From: Planctomycetota bacterium
GTDB lineage: Bacteria > Planctomycetota > UBA1135 > GCA-002686595
Reading direction: 5' to 3'
Assembly: GCA_016779225.1 (NCBI GenBank)
Contig: JADHNZ010000007.1
Location: 30,253-94,252, forward strand
Length of the DNA stretch: 64,000 bases
Shown: in pieces, positions 55,424 to 64,000 of the stretch
Numbering within the stretch: the first letter of the stretch is position 1
How the letters are laid out: every line of letters begins with the position of its first letter
Made by a program: the position numbers and the translations under genes
The notes under the pieces: generated by a model
What the model saw: only the letters and a program-made list of their open reading frames with translations
Databases searched by the model: none
What the model was told of the DNA's origin: nothing

Positions 55424-57391
55424 ATGCACCCCGCTGCGCTGCTCCTTGTCCTTGCCGCCAGCCCATGGCTCTCCGCTTCCGTGGCCCCGGACCCTGGGGC
55501 GGCCGCGGAGCGGTCTCGCGGCTCCCAGGACGGTCAGGCCCGGGCCCGCGAGCTTGCCGCGGCGGCGCTGGCCGCGGGCGATGCCAAGGGGCTGGGTGAG
55601 CTCCTGGCCGCCCATGTGCAGGCGCTCGCCGACCACGACGAGGCCCAGGCCGAGGCCACGCGCCGCGAGCGCGAGCTGGTCAACCGCACGCGGGTCCTGC
55701 GCGGCCTCGAGCTGCGGCTCCAGCAGGACAGCTCGCTCGAGGATGTCGTCGAGCGCACCCAGCGCGAGGTGGAGCTCCTGCAGGTCGATGTGAAGCTCGC
55801 GGTGCAGCGCCGGGACGAGGCCGCTCCTGTCCTTGCCACTCTCGAGGAGGGACTGCAGCGCGCCGTGGAGGCCATGGGCACGAGCCAGCGCAGGGCCGTG
55901 CAGCGCACTCTCCAGGCGGATGTGGACAAGCACCCGGACTGGACCGTGCGTCGCGCCGCGGTGCGCGCCCTGGGGGTCGTCGGCGGAGAGGGCACGGCTC
56001 TCGAGCTGCAGAAGCTCATGGCCGAGCTCCTGGCGGAGCGCGCGAAGCTGCTGCGCAAGCTGCCGAAGGCCGAGGCGGATGCGCTGGAGCTGGAGGCCCG
56101 CATGCAGGAGGAGGCCAACCAGACCGGCGGCCGGATCGGCGTGGGCACGCGCGAGCAGTACGACCGCGCGCGAGCGGAGGCCGGGGCCATGCGGAGCGCC
56201 TGCGTGCAGATCGTGCGCCTCGCGGACGACTGCGTCGATGCCGCGGCGAGCGCGCTGGGTCGCGAGAGCGGAGAGACTCGCACGCGGACGATCGCGGACC
56301 TGCTGCGCGCCCTCAACAGGGCCAAGGACGGCGCGCGCCTGCGCACCCTGGAGATCCTGGCGCGAGCCGCGGACGACGAGGCCCGCGCCGCGTGCCGGCT
56401 GCACCTGGCAGGGGAGAAGGACCCCGCCGCCATCGCGACCCTGCTGCAGAACCTGGCAAGGCTCGGCGATCAGGAGCTCGTCCCTGGGCTCTGCGAGCGC
56501 TGGCTCGTGCACGAGGCCTGGATCGTCCGCGCCGCGGCGGCCGAGGCCCTCGCGCTCCTGCGCGCTCCGGCAGGAGTCCCCGCGATGATCGCGCGCCTCG
56601 AGGCGGCCGAGGGACGCGAGCGCACGGATCTGGCCCAGCGCCTGCGCGAGCTGACGGGGCAGCGCATGCGCGCCGAGGCGATCCTCTGGGCGCGCTGGTG
56701 GGAGGGGGCGGAGGCGTCCTTCCAGCCCGCGCCCGTGGCAGCCGGTGACCCCCTGCTCGAGGATGCGGATGCCGAGGGCGTCACCTTCTTCGGCATCCGC
56801 ACTGACAGCCAGCGCGTGCTCTTCGTGCTGGATGTCTCCGGCTCGATGAACTGGTCCCTGGTCGTGCGCGACAACCCCTACGACGACCCCGGCAAGACGC
56901 CAGACCTGCCGCGCGCGGGGGAGATGTCTCGGCTTGCGGCGGCGAAGCAGGACCTCCTCAAGGCCCTCGCCGGTCTGCGGGACGGCGCAGTGTTCAACCT
57001 CGTGCTCTATGCCAGCGATGTCTGGACCTGGGAGAAGGGCCTCGTGGAGATGGATCCGAAGACCCGCGAGGAGGTCAAGGGGTTCGTGGAGAGGCTCACC
57101 GCCGTCGGGGGCACCAACCTCTTCGGCGCCCTCCGCGAGGCGTTCCAGCTGGCCGGGACCCGGATCGGCGACGACTGGCGGGAGCCGCCCATCGACACGA
57201 TCTTCGTCCTGACCGACGGCAAGCCCAGCGTGGGCACCGTGCTCGAGCCCGATGCGATCCTCTCGCATGTGCGCGAGTGGAACCGGGCGGCTGGGATCAC
57301 CATCCATGCCATTGGCCTGTCCGGGGCCCAGGACGCGTACCTGCTGGAGAACCTCGCCCTGCAGAACGGGGGCAAGTATGTGGCCCGCTAG
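55424..57391 (+). CDS. Secreted von Willebrand A-domain protein with HEAT-like repeats
   Basis: A 655-residue exported protein (signal peptide MHPAALLLVLAASPWLSAS). Residues about 25-140 look like a long coiled coil (ADHDEAQAEATRRERELVNRTRVL, LEDVVERTQREVELLQVDV). Helical HEAT-like repeats follow at about 165-425 (DWTVRRAAVRALGVVGGEG, AWIVRAAAAEALALLRAPAG). The C-terminal VWA domain has the MIDAS motif DVSGSM near residue 470, a Thr in AVGGTNLFGALREA and the Asp in FVLTDGKPSVG, so it should bind Mg2+ and a protein ligand. A protein-assembly or surface role is inferred. ATG at 55424. Confidence 0.85.
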   Translation: MHPAALLLVLAASPWLSASVAPDPGAAAERSRGSQDGQARARELAAAALAAGDAKGLGELLAAHVQALADHDEAQAEATRRERELVNRTRVLRGLELRLQQDSSLEDVVERTQREVELLQVDVKLAVQRRDEAAPVLATLEEGLQRAVEAMGTSQRRAVQRTLQADVDKHPDWTVRRAAVRALGVVGGEGTALELQKLMAELLAERAKLLRKLPKAEADALELEARMQEEANQTGGRIGVGTREQYDRARAEAGAMRSACVQIVRLADDCVDAAASALGRESGETRTRTIADLLRALNRAKDGARLRTLEILARAADDEARAACRLHLAGEKDPAAIATLLQNLARLGDQELVPGLCERWLVHEAWIVRAAAAEALALLRAPAGVPAMIARLEAAEGRERTDLAQRLRELTGQRMRAEAILWARWWEGAEASFQPAPVAAGDPLLEDADAEGVTFFGIRTDSQRVLFVLDVSGSMNWSLVVRDNPYDDPGKTPDLPRAGEMSRLAAAKQDLLKALAGLRDGAVFNLVLYASDVWTWEKGLVEMDPKTREEVKGFVERLTAVGGTNLFGALREAFQLAGTRIGDDWREPPIDTIFVLTDGKPSVGTVLEPDAILSHVREWNRAAGITIHAIGLSGAQDAYLLENLALQNGGKYVAR

Positions 57392-57424
57392 GTAGACTCG
57401 CGCCGCCACAGGAGCCTGCTCCCC

Positions 57425-58312
57425 ATGACCGATTTCTTCCTGACGAACCTCGAGCTGCGCGCCTCGAACGAGCGCGGCGAGATGGCTGAGGGCCTCTCCC
57501 ACAGCACCATGAAGGGGATGGTCCTGCTGACCGTCCTCGAGCTGGCGGCGAATGGCGAGCCCCGTGGCGCGGTGACGGTCCTGCACGACGCCGGGGACAC
57601 CGGCGACCGCTACCAGGAGCTTGCGCGCGCGCTGGCCTCCGACGGCTGGGCCATCGCTCTCCCGGACCTGCGCGGTCACGGGCGGACGGAGGGGCCGCGC
57701 GGACACTCCACGGGCCTGCGGGAGGTCGAGCGCGATGTGCAGGAGATCCTTGACCACCTCGCCTACCGCATGCCCGACGCTCCCAAGGTGCTGGTGGGGA
57801 TCGGGCTGGGCGCGCTCTACGCGGCGATGTTCGCCCACCGCAACCCCGACAGCCTGGCCGCGCTGGTGCTGGTGAACCCCCTGCGCAGCCTGCCCTTCGT
57901 GGAGCCCGCTGCGCCCAAGGGGCTCGGGCGCTTCTTCAAGAAGGTCACGGGCGAGAGCGAGGGCAGCACCGGCTACAGCGCGGAGGCGCTGACCGCGGAC
58001 GCGGCCGAGGCGGGCCGCTGGAGCGCGAGCGAGCTGACCCACGAGACGATCACCCTGCGCTCGATCGAGGAGGCGCGCCGTGCCGAGGCCGAGCACCTGG
58101 TGGCCGCCGTCCGAGGACCCGTCCCCACCCTGCTCATGCGCGGGCTCGCGGATCCCCTCGCCCCGCCCGCCGGGAGTGACGACCTCGCGTCCGCCGCGGC
58201 CGCCTGCGTCGACCTCGAGTCCGCGCGCCACCACCCCTTCCAGGATGCGGGCCGCGCCGAGGCGATCGAGGCCCTGCGCTCGTGGCTCGACGAGGCGCTG
58301 CCGCGCGCCTAG
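57425..58312 (+). CDS. Alpha/beta-hydrolase-fold protein lacking the nucleophile Ser
   Basis: A 295-residue protein with the fold of monoacylglycerol lipase/lysophospholipase-like hydrolases (AVTVLHDAGDTGDRYQELARALASDGWAIALPDLRGHGRTEG). The nucleophile elbow, normally GxSxG, is VGIGLGALYA, with Gly127 in the Ser position. The other triad members appear present (Asp243 in GLADPLAPP, His269 or 270 in ARHHPFQD). The chain is full length with no frameshift. It is therefore either a pseudoenzyme (binding or structural) or uses another residue. It follows the VWA gene by 33 bp and ends 3 bp before the convergent ruvX. Confidence 0.8.
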   Translation: MTDFFLTNLELRASNERGEMAEGLSHSTMKGMVLLTVLELAANGEPRGAVTVLHDAGDTGDRYQELARALASDGWAIALPDLRGHGRTEGPRGHSTGLREVERDVQEILDHLAYRMPDAPKVLVGIGLGALYAAMFAHRNPDSLAALVLVNPLRSLPFVEPAAPKGLGRFFKKVTGESEGSTGYSAEALTADAAEAGRWSASELTHETITLRSIEEARRAEAEHLVAAVRGPVPTLLMRGLADPLAPPAGSDDLASAAAACVDLESARHHPFQDAGRAEAIEALRSWLDEALPRA

Positions 58313-58315
58313 GGC

Positions 58316-58780
58316 TCAGGCGCTCGGCAGGACGCGACCCTCGAGGGGCTCTCCCTCGCGCACCCACTCCTCGAGGATGACGGCCGCGGCCCACGAGTCC
58401 GACCGCGAGCGCATGGCCTCGCCCGAATAGCCCGCCTCGTGGAGGCGCGCCTCGGCCTCCTTCGTGGTGAGGTGCTCGTCTCGCAGGAGGATCGCGAGGC
58501 GCGGGTAGCGCGCGGCCAGCCGGGCGGCGAAGGCCCGAATGGGCGCACAGCGGTCGCTGTCGCTGCCGTCGGCATGGAGCGGAAGCCCGATCAGGATGGC
58601 CGAGAGGGTGCGCTCGCCCTCCAGGGCGTCCAGGGTGGCGAGCAGGGCCTCGCTCTCGCCTGGGCCGTGGAAGGTCTCCAGGGGCTCGATCGAGGCGCGC
58701 AGGGCGTCGGCCACGGCGATGCCGGTGTGGCGCATCCCCGGATCCAGGGCGAGCACTCCACCCATGGGGAGCCCGCTCAC
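58316..58780 (-). CDS. ruvX: Putative pre-16S rRNA nuclease / RuvX (YqgF)
   Basis: A 154-residue RNase H-like protein of the YqgF/RuvX family, involved in 16S rRNA 5' processing and formerly annotated as a Holliday junction resolvase. Metal-site motifs are ALDPGMRHTGIAVAD with its Asp, ILIGLPLHADGSDSD, and DEHLTTKEAEARLHEAGY with Asp/Glu. The C-terminal SWAAAVILEEWV is the family end. Length is normal. Start: GTG at 58780 or ATG at 58765. Confidence 0.85.
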   Translation of the reverse strand: MSGLPMGGVLALDPGMRHTGIAVADALRASIEPLETFHGPGESEALLATLDALEGERTLSAILIGLPLHADGSDSDRCAPIRAFAARLAARYPRLAILLRDEHLTTKEAEARLHEAGYSGEAMRSRSDSWAAAVILEEWVREGEPLEGRVLPSA

Positions 58781-58862
58781 CGGGAGCCTCCGCGGTGAGC
58801 GCGGGGCCTGCGTTCCGCGAGCAGCCTGGTCATGCCGTGGAGTCTAGGTCCTGCGGGGGCGG

Positions 58863-61800
58863 CTAGCGCCCGACGCGAGGAAGGGGGGAGAGGGCCGGCA
58901 GCGGCAGGCGGGGGCCCTCGCCGGGGTCGGCGAAGAGGCCGCTCAGCAGGCCGCGGGCGCGGATCACGGGGCGCTCCATGTCCCCGCCGATCGAGACCCG
59001 GATGAGCTCGTCCTGGAGGCTGTAGATCAGCTGGTTGAGGAGCCCCAGCTTGTCGACCAGCGAGTACCGCACCTCGAGGCCGAAGTCGAGCCCCCCCTCG
59101 AGGTCGAGCGTGCCCTCGCCCACCAGGGACAGGAGGGCGCTCTTGAGGCGCATGCCGCTCATCTCGACGCGTCCATCCTCCAGGCGCAGCCACGCCTCCA
59201 TGTCGCTGAACACCCCGGTGTTGTCGAACCCAAGCGCTGCGAACAGCGCCTGGAACACCGGAATGGCCCAGAGGGCCGTCTTCCTGAGCTCCACGCGCCC
59301 GGTGCCCCGGATGCTGGTCGGATCGCCCAGCTCACCCGCGAGGCGCAGGTTGCCGCCGAGGGTGCCCTCGTTCGCGAACTCGGACTGGAACGCCCCGCGC
59401 GTGAGTTCACCCACATCGACCCCCTGCATCCGCGCGGCGAGGCTGAACCCGTAGGGCGGGGCGAGGTCCATGGAGAAGAAGCCCGCCGTGCCCGGAGCAC
59501 GCAGCCCAAGCGAGGTGAGGGTGCCGCCCTCGAAGCTGCCCTGGAGCTCCTCGATCGCGAGGCGCGGCTCGACGAAGGTCAGCCCGAAGCTGGCCTCGCG
59601 CAGCCGCCGCCCGGCGATCGCACCGTCGAGCCTGCTCACGCGTGCCCGTGCGCGGGTGCGTCCGCCCTCGTTCAGCAGCAGCACCTCGGAGGCCTCGAGC
59701 GTGTCCACCTGGACCTCGACGCCGAGGTCGAGCCCACCCTGGCGCAGGTTCAGGTCCCCCGACAGGGAGACGCGCGGGGCGCCCGCCTCCGGGAGGTCCA
59801 CCACGAGCAGGCCCGCAGGGATGCCCAGGAGGCCGCTGGCACCCAGGTCGCGGACGAGGGCAAGCCCCGTCTCCTCGCCCAGGAGCAGCTCGAGGTGTCG
59901 CTGGTCGAGGGGGATGGCCTCCGCACGCACGACCGTCGAGAGCTGCAGCCCATCGGGCACGCGCGCCAGCGTCGCGTCCTCCAGGGTGCCGCGCGTGTCC
60001 GCGAACCCAAGCTCGAGGGTCTCGGCCCGCAGCTGCCCCTCGAGATCCACGGTGAGCTCGCCGCGCAGGGGGCCCACGGCCTCGGCCAGCCCGGGGATGC
60101 GGATGCGGTCGAGGTCCAGGTCGAGGCGCACGCCGGTGGGCGCCTCACCGGGCGTGATCTGCAGCGCCAGGTCTGCGGCTCCGGTGAGCCTTGGCAGCTC
60201 GGCTTCCGCGCCGTAGAGGCGCTCGAGCAGGCCAGGGACACCTGCGTCCAGGCCCGCAAGCTCGACCTCGAGGGGCCATCCCCCTGCCGCGCTCGAGCGC
60301 GCGAGGACCAGGGGCTGTCCAGCGCGCCGGTCCGCGGCAAGCAGGCGCCAAGCCGGGGCCGCGGCGCTCACCTCGCCCTCGAGGCCGAGGGCTGCGCACA
60401 GGAGCGGTGCCGCCGGGAGCGCGCCCTCCAGATCGACGGCGAGCGCGCCGCCGGGCGAGGTTTGCGCTGCGCCCGAGAGCAGGGTGGGGGAGCCCTCTCC
60501 GCGGAGGAACGCGTGCAGGCGCCCGCGCGGGGCCGGGCCGACGACCGCGAGTCCCTGGGCGGACGGCGTGGGCGCCTCGCGCACCGGATCGCTGTCGTTC
60601 CCGGCGAGGATCGCGTCCACCGCGCGCGGATCCAGGGGGTCGAGGTCCTCTAGGTCCACCTGGAACCAGAGGCGGGGCTCGGACTCCGCGGCGACCGCGC
60701 GTCCCGCGTCCTCGTCGTGGCCCTCGGTCCAGGACACGCCGCGAATCCGAGTGGGTCCAGCCAGCGGGCTCGAGGTCCCGCTCAGGTCGACCTCCAGCAG
60801 CGTGCGGTTGTGGTTGGCGCTCACGGGGCGGGAGTTCACGGCGAGGCGCCCCGCGAGGTCCTGGACCTCGACCGCCGCGGGTGCCCAGGTCCCGCGCGTC
60901 CCCGCGAACGCGATCTCGAGGGAGGTGGCGAGCGCGCCGTGGGCGGGATCGAGCTGCAGGGTGAGCTCGACGCCCAGGGCTCCGTCCCGTGGCGCGTACT
61001 CCGCCTCGATCCCCGCGACTGACTCGACGCCAGAGAGGCCATCGAGGGCGCTCCGCAGGTCCGCGTCCACGGGGAGCTCCTCGGCCACGATCTCGAGCAG
61101 GAACTCCCCGCCCTCCTCGCGCACAGGATCGTTCGCGATCGAACCACCTACCGCGAAGGTCGTGTCGGGGCCCGGCCCTGCACCGCGTCGGGCGGTGAGC
61201 TCGACCAGGCCGACGCGCGCCGGCAGGTCTGCGCCTGGCACGAAGCCCACCGTCAGGGTCCCCTGCGCGTCGTGGACCCTGAGCGGGAAGCCGAGGTTGC
61301 GCGCGCCGCCAGCCCGCTCGTTCGGCGCGCCGTGGTACTGAACGGAGACGCCTCCGAGGGGATGGACCACCACCTCGCGTGCGACCTCGTCCCAGGCGCG
61401 GCCCTGCAGGCTGTCCACGGTGGGGAAGGAGACCCAGCCGTGCACCGACGAGGGCCCCTCCGGTGCCAGCAGGGCGTCGTAGGTCTCGAAGGGCCCGAAG
61501 CCCTGCGCCAGGCGCGCGAGGTCGCTGCTCCAGTCAACCCGCGGCACATGGACCCACGCCTCGAGCAGGGGCTCCTCGGCCTGCTGTGCTGGGGCCTGCC
61601 CCAGGACCTCGACCTCCACGGGCACCCCGCCGAGCTGGCCTCGGCCCGTGGACTCGAGGCTCCACGGCCCGCGGAGGCGCACCTCGCCCCCGGTGCCCAG
61701 CTCCAGCTCTGCGGAGCCATGCAGGGTCAGGTCTGCCTGGGCGAGCTCGAGCCCGCGCGGTCCATCGAGCTGCGCGCTCGCGCCCTGCACCTGGGCGGCG

Positions 61801-62546
61801 CCGTCGAGCGCGATGTTCGCCGGGTCCCCGCTCGCCGACACCACCAGCCACGCCGAGCCCTGGGGCGCGAGGTCGGCGGCGGGCGCGGCCAGCGGGCCGA
61901 GCCAGCGCGCGAGCTCAGTCAGGTCCATGCCCTCGCAGCCGGCGCGAGCCTCGAAGGAGGTGCCCTCCCCCGAAGCGGTCACGAGCACGGGCTGGGTGCC
62001 TGCGAAGGGCGCGGCGAGGCGCAGCCACGCATCCCATGCCCCCGCCTCGAGCCGCAGCGCGCCGTCCACCGCTCCGAGCTCGCGATCACCCACCTGGACC
62101 TCGAGCTCCTCCCAGTCCACGCGAAGCCCTAGGGGGCGCCCCTGGGGTTCACGGGGCTCGCTCGCGGCATCCCCAGGCAGCTCACGGATCCGCAGCGTGC
62201 CTCCGCGCAGCTCGGTCCGGATCCACGAGGGGGATGACTCTGCGTCGAGGCCCAGGGAGACCAGGACGCTCGGCACCACCAGCTCGATCCCCTCGGAGCG
62301 CAGCTCGAGGTCCTGCACGGCAAAGCCGGCAGCCTCGAGGGAGAGCTGGGCGCTCGCGAACTCGACCGCCCACTCCGCGCCCGTGGCCTCCGTCAGGGCG
62401 CCCTCGACGAGCGCTCGGGCACGCTCGCCGCTGAGCGTGAGGCGTGCCGCGGCCGCGAGGGCGATCACCAGCCACCCCGCCAGGGCGGCGAGTCGCACGA
62501 GCCAGGGAACCCACCTCGGGGGACCTTCGGCGGGCGGCGTGGTCAT
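58863..62546 (-). CDS. Very large AsmA/TamB-like membrane-anchored protein
   Basis: A 1227-residue protein with one N-terminal membrane helix (about 18-38, LVRLAALAGWLVIALAAAARLTL). The remaining 1190 residues are beta-rich, mostly DxxL/LxGxVxxEL strands with repeated motifs (GLRVDWEELEVQVGDRELGAVDGALRL). The C-terminal SIRGTGRVELRKTALWAIPVFQALFAAL, MEAWLRLEDGRVEMSGMRLKSALLSLVGEGTLDLEGGLDF and LIRVSIGGDMERPVI match the end of AsmA/DUF3971/TamB-type proteins. These carry phospholipids between membranes or aid outer-membrane assembly through a long groove. It is translationally coupled to alr (ATGA at 62543). No homologue is firmly identified beyond the layout. Confidence 0.75.
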   Translation of the reverse strand: MTTPPAEGPPRWVPWLVRLAALAGWLVIALAAAARLTLSGERARALVEGALTEATGAEWAVEFASAQLSLEAAGFAVQDLELRSEGIELVVPSVLVSLGLDAESSPSWIRTELRGGTLRIRELPGDAASEPREPQGRPLGLRVDWEELEVQVGDRELGAVDGALRLEAGAWDAWLRLAAPFAGTQPVLVTASGEGTSFEARAGCEGMDLTELARWLGPLAAPAADLAPQGSAWLVVSASGDPANIALDGAAQVQGASAQLDGPRGLELAQADLTLHGSAELELGTGGEVRLRGPWSLESTGRGQLGGVPVEVEVLGQAPAQQAEEPLLEAWVHVPRVDWSSDLARLAQGFGPFETYDALLAPEGPSSVHGWVSFPTVDSLQGRAWDEVAREVVVHPLGGVSVQYHGAPNERAGGARNLGFPLRVHDAQGTLTVGFVPGADLPARVGLVELTARRGAGPGPDTTFAVGGSIANDPVREEGGEFLLEIVAEELPVDADLRSALDGLSGVESVAGIEAEYAPRDGALGVELTLQLDPAHGALATSLEIAFAGTRGTWAPAAVEVQDLAGRLAVNSRPVSANHNRTLLEVDLSGTSSPLAGPTRIRGVSWTEGHDEDAGRAVAAESEPRLWFQVDLEDLDPLDPRAVDAILAGNDSDPVREAPTPSAQGLAVVGPAPRGRLHAFLRGEGSPTLLSGAAQTSPGGALAVDLEGALPAAPLLCAALGLEGEVSAAAPAWRLLAADRRAGQPLVLARSSAAGGWPLEVELAGLDAGVPGLLERLYGAEAELPRLTGAADLALQITPGEAPTGVRLDLDLDRIRIPGLAEAVGPLRGELTVDLEGQLRAETLELGFADTRGTLEDATLARVPDGLQLSTVVRAEAIPLDQRHLELLLGEETGLALVRDLGASGLLGIPAGLLVVDLPEAGAPRVSLSGDLNLRQGGLDLGVEVQVDTLEASEVLLLNEGGRTRARARVSRLDGAIAGRRLREASFGLTFVEPRLAIEELQGSFEGGTLTSLGLRAPGTAGFFSMDLAPPYGFSLAARMQGVDVGELTRGAFQSEFANEGTLGGNLRLAGELGDPTSIRGTGRVELRKTALWAIPVFQALFAALGFDNTGVFSDMEAWLRLEDGRVEMSGMRLKSALLSLVGEGTLDLEGGLDFGLEVRYSLVDKLGLLNQLIYSLQDELIRVSIGGDMERPVIRARGLLSGLFADPGEGPRLPLPALSPLPRVGR

Positions 62547-63760
62547 GGTCGGGGTGGGGCTGCAGAGGGCCGGGCCGTTGACGGCGCGTCCACTTGCGGG
62601 GAGGAGGGCACTCGGCCCGGCGTCTGGGCAGGGAGTGTCGGCTCCCTGTCCGGGAGCAGCACCCGCTGCACGCGCGAGCCCAGGCCGCAGGTCAACTCGT
62701 ACGGGATCGTACCCGCCACCCGGGCGACCTCGCCCACGGTCAGCTCCTCCGCGCCGGAGCGGCCCACGAAGGTCACCCGCTCTCCGGGGTTCACGCCCTC
62801 GATCCCCGTCACATCCACCGTCGTGTAGTCCATCGAGATGCGGCCCACGAGGGGCGCGCGCTGGCCGCGCACCAGGGCCTGGCCCCGATTGGAGAGGGCC
62901 CAAGGCAGCCCGTCCGCATAGCCCAGCGGGACCGTGGCGATGCGCGAGGGCACCCTCGCGACCCAGTCGGAGCCGTATCCGATGGGGCTGCCCACAGGGA
63001 CCTCCTTCAGCATGGCGACCTGGCTGTGCAGGCTGAACACCGGCCGCAGGCGTGGCGCTCCGGCGCCGGGGAGCTCCAGGCCGCCCAGGGCCCCGAGCCC
63101 CACGCGCACCGTGTCTCCGAACGGCCCCGGCGCGCTGAAGAGCGTGGCCGAGTTGTAGGCGTGCACCCAGCCGGTCCAGGGTCCACGCGCGCGCACGCTC
63201 CGGCAGGCGCGCTCCAGCTCCTGGACCTGCCCCTGGGTCGCCGGGCTCCAGCCCCGCGGGTCGGCGATGTGCGTCATGAGGCCTGCCAGGTGGACATGCC
63301 CCGCCCGGTCCAGAGCCTCCAGCGCGGAGCCCAGGCGCTCGGGGCGTAGCCCGAGCCGTCCCATCCCGGTGTCCAGGTTCAGGTGGATGTGGGCACGCAC
63401 GCAGAGGCGCTCGGCCAGCTCCTCGAGGCGTGGAATCGCCTCGACCTCGTGCAGGCCCAGGTGGATCTCCTCCTGCAGGCAGGGAGCCAACTCGGGCTCG
63501 ACCACCGTTCCTAGGATCAGGATGGGAGCGCGGATTCCGGCTGCGCGCAGCTCGAGCGCCTCGGCCGCCGTGCCGACGCCGAGGGCCCCAACGCCCGCGC
63601 GCAGGGCGTGCCGCGCCAGGTGCACCGCGCCGAGCCCATACCCGTCAGCCTTCACCACCAGCAGGACCCGCACTCCGGCTCCGGCCGCTGCGCGAACCTG
63701 ACGCAGGTTGTGGGTGAGGGCGCCGAGATCCACCTCGGCCCATGCGCGATGGGGCTCCAC
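62543..63760 (-). CDS. alr: Alanine racemase
   Basis: A 405-residue PLP-dependent racemase that makes D-alanine for peptidoglycan. The PLP lysine is Lys37 in VVKADGYGLGAVHLA, preceded by WAEVDLGALTHNL. The catalytic Tyr is in PLGYADGLPW, and the conserved RISMDYTTVDVT is present. NLDTGMGRLGL is the usual barrel strand. The C-terminal 40 residues are Pro/Ser/Thr-rich and longer than usual. GTG at 63760 (VEPHRAWAEVDL) gives the normal N-terminus; TTG at 63814 would add 18 residues. It is the first gene of the operon with the AsmA-like protein. Confidence 0.92.
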   Translation of the reverse strand: MEPHRAWAEVDLGALTHNLRQVRAAAGAGVRVLLVVKADGYGLGAVHLARHALRAGVGALGVGTAAEALELRAAGIRAPILILGTVVEPELAPCLQEEIHLGLHEVEAIPRLEELAERLCVRAHIHLNLDTGMGRLGLRPERLGSALEALDRAGHVHLAGLMTHIADPRGWSPATQGQVQELERACRSVRARGPWTGWVHAYNSATLFSAPGPFGDTVRVGLGALGGLELPGAGAPRLRPVFSLHSQVAMLKEVPVGSPIGYGSDWVARVPSRIATVPLGYADGLPWALSNRGQALVRGQRAPLVGRISMDYTTVDVTGIEGVNPGERVTFVGRSGAEELTVGEVARVAGTIPYELTCGLGSRVQRVLLPDREPTLPAQTPGRVPSSPQVDAPSTARPSAAPPRP

Positions 63761-63832
63761 GCCGCGAGCATAGGAGTCGCGAAGGTCGCGCTTCAACGGC
63801 CGCGAAAGCCCCAAACTCGCGAGGTTTCTCCA

Positions 63833-63861
63833 TTGACACGCTCTCCGGCCATCGCCACTCT
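63833..63861 (+). promoter_or_regulatory. Weak candidate promoter before the lysine-rich gene
   Basis: TTGACA at 63833-63838 is an exact -35, but the hexamer 17 bp on (CACTCT, 63856-63861) is a poor -10. It points at the ATG at 63938, 76 bp downstream, in the 177-bp spacer after alr. The spacer is less GC-rich than its surroundings. Confidence 0.25.
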
Positions 63862-63937
63862 CTCCCCTGCGTTACGGATCTCTTCGACCCTGAAACCCCA
63901 AGAAAGCGGCGCCGCTCCAGGCGTTTGCACCACAACC

Positions 63938-64000
63938 ATGGCTCGGAAAGCTGCCAAGAAAGTTGCCAAGAAGGCGACCAAGAAGAAGGCCACCAAGAAG
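63938..64000 (+). CDS. Lysine-rich histone-like protein (partial)
   Basis: Only the first 21 codons are seen; the window ends. They read MARKAAKKVAKKATKKKATK and on, with Lys/Ala/Thr repeats typical of the Lys-rich tails of bacterial histone H1-like or HU-type DNA-binding proteins (KKA/KKAT repeats). A complete gene to the right is likely. Start is ATG 63938. What lies after the Lys-rich start is unknown, so a fused domain cannot be excluded. Confidence 0.55.
   Translation, partial: MARKAAKKVAKKATKKKATKK

Noticed and set aside
55280..58234. 984-codon minus-strand ORF crossing rnpB and the VWA gene
   Set aside because: Spans a structured RNA and antisense to two real genes; Gly/Arg/Leu-rich without a domain.

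Overview
This 64 kb window is chromosomal DNA, very rich in G+C (about 70% by eye), densely packed and mostly without Shine-Dalgarno sites. The gene content suggests a Gram-negative member of the Planctomycetota. It has LptF/LptG and a WaaP/Kdo-type kinase (LPS export and synthesis), large secreted proteins with DCNGNGIPD-type calcium-binding repeats, PA14 and LamG domains, an FG-GAP/ASPIC-UnbV lipoprotein, von Willebrand A and HEAT-repeat proteins, and many lipoproteins. I see no phage, IS element, CRISPR array or tRNA.

Layout. 1-6 kb: cell-envelope genes (partial LPS kinase, lptF-lptG, a TPR lipoprotein, a membrane protein, a GT9 glycosyltransferase). 6-15 kb: a sensor kinase coupled to an extended SDR, a galactokinase-like GHMP kinase, and several secreted or lipoproteins. 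15.6-21.4 kb: two tandem paralogous PA14/LamG proteins separated by a perfect palindrome. 21.5-23.7 kb: a Leu/Phe-type amino acid dehydrogenase and a YgfZ-like protein. 23.9-33.5 kb: a respiratory operon with a di-heme lipoprotein, coxB, ctaD, ctaA, ctaB, ctaE, ctaF, a SCO-DUF420 fusion, a small membrane selenoprotein and ogt. 33.6-42.7 kb: a Tat lipoprotein, Nudix hydrolase, hpt, an RluA-family enzyme, truD with a glycine-rich tail, mtnP and an Ntn-hydrolase. 42.8-54.7 kb: an EF-hand protein, an AGCS symporter, two zinc peptidases, an AhpD-like selenoprotein, an FG-GAP protein and a Nudix-like protein. 54.9-55.3 kb: RNase P RNA. 55.4-64 kb: a VWA protein, an alpha/beta-hydrolase pseudoenzyme, ruvX, a large AsmA/TamB-like protein, alanine racemase and the start of a lysine-rich histone-like protein.

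The most interesting result is two genes that only make sense if an in-frame TGA is read as selenocysteine. At 32636-32944 a small membrane protein at the end of the cytochrome oxidase operon has a UxxC motif. At 50459-51046 an AhpD/peroxidase-related protein has a CxxU motif. In both, a hairpin with G in its loop lies 24-33 nt after the TGA, where bacterial SECIS elements sit. The decoding genes (selA, selB, selC, selD) are not in this window.

A second, window-wide signal is near-absence of the tetranucleotide ACGT. I found only about ten copies by eye. Asp-Val, Tyr-Val, Asn-Val and His-Val pairs consistently use the T-ending first codon, against the strong C-ending bias of the genome.
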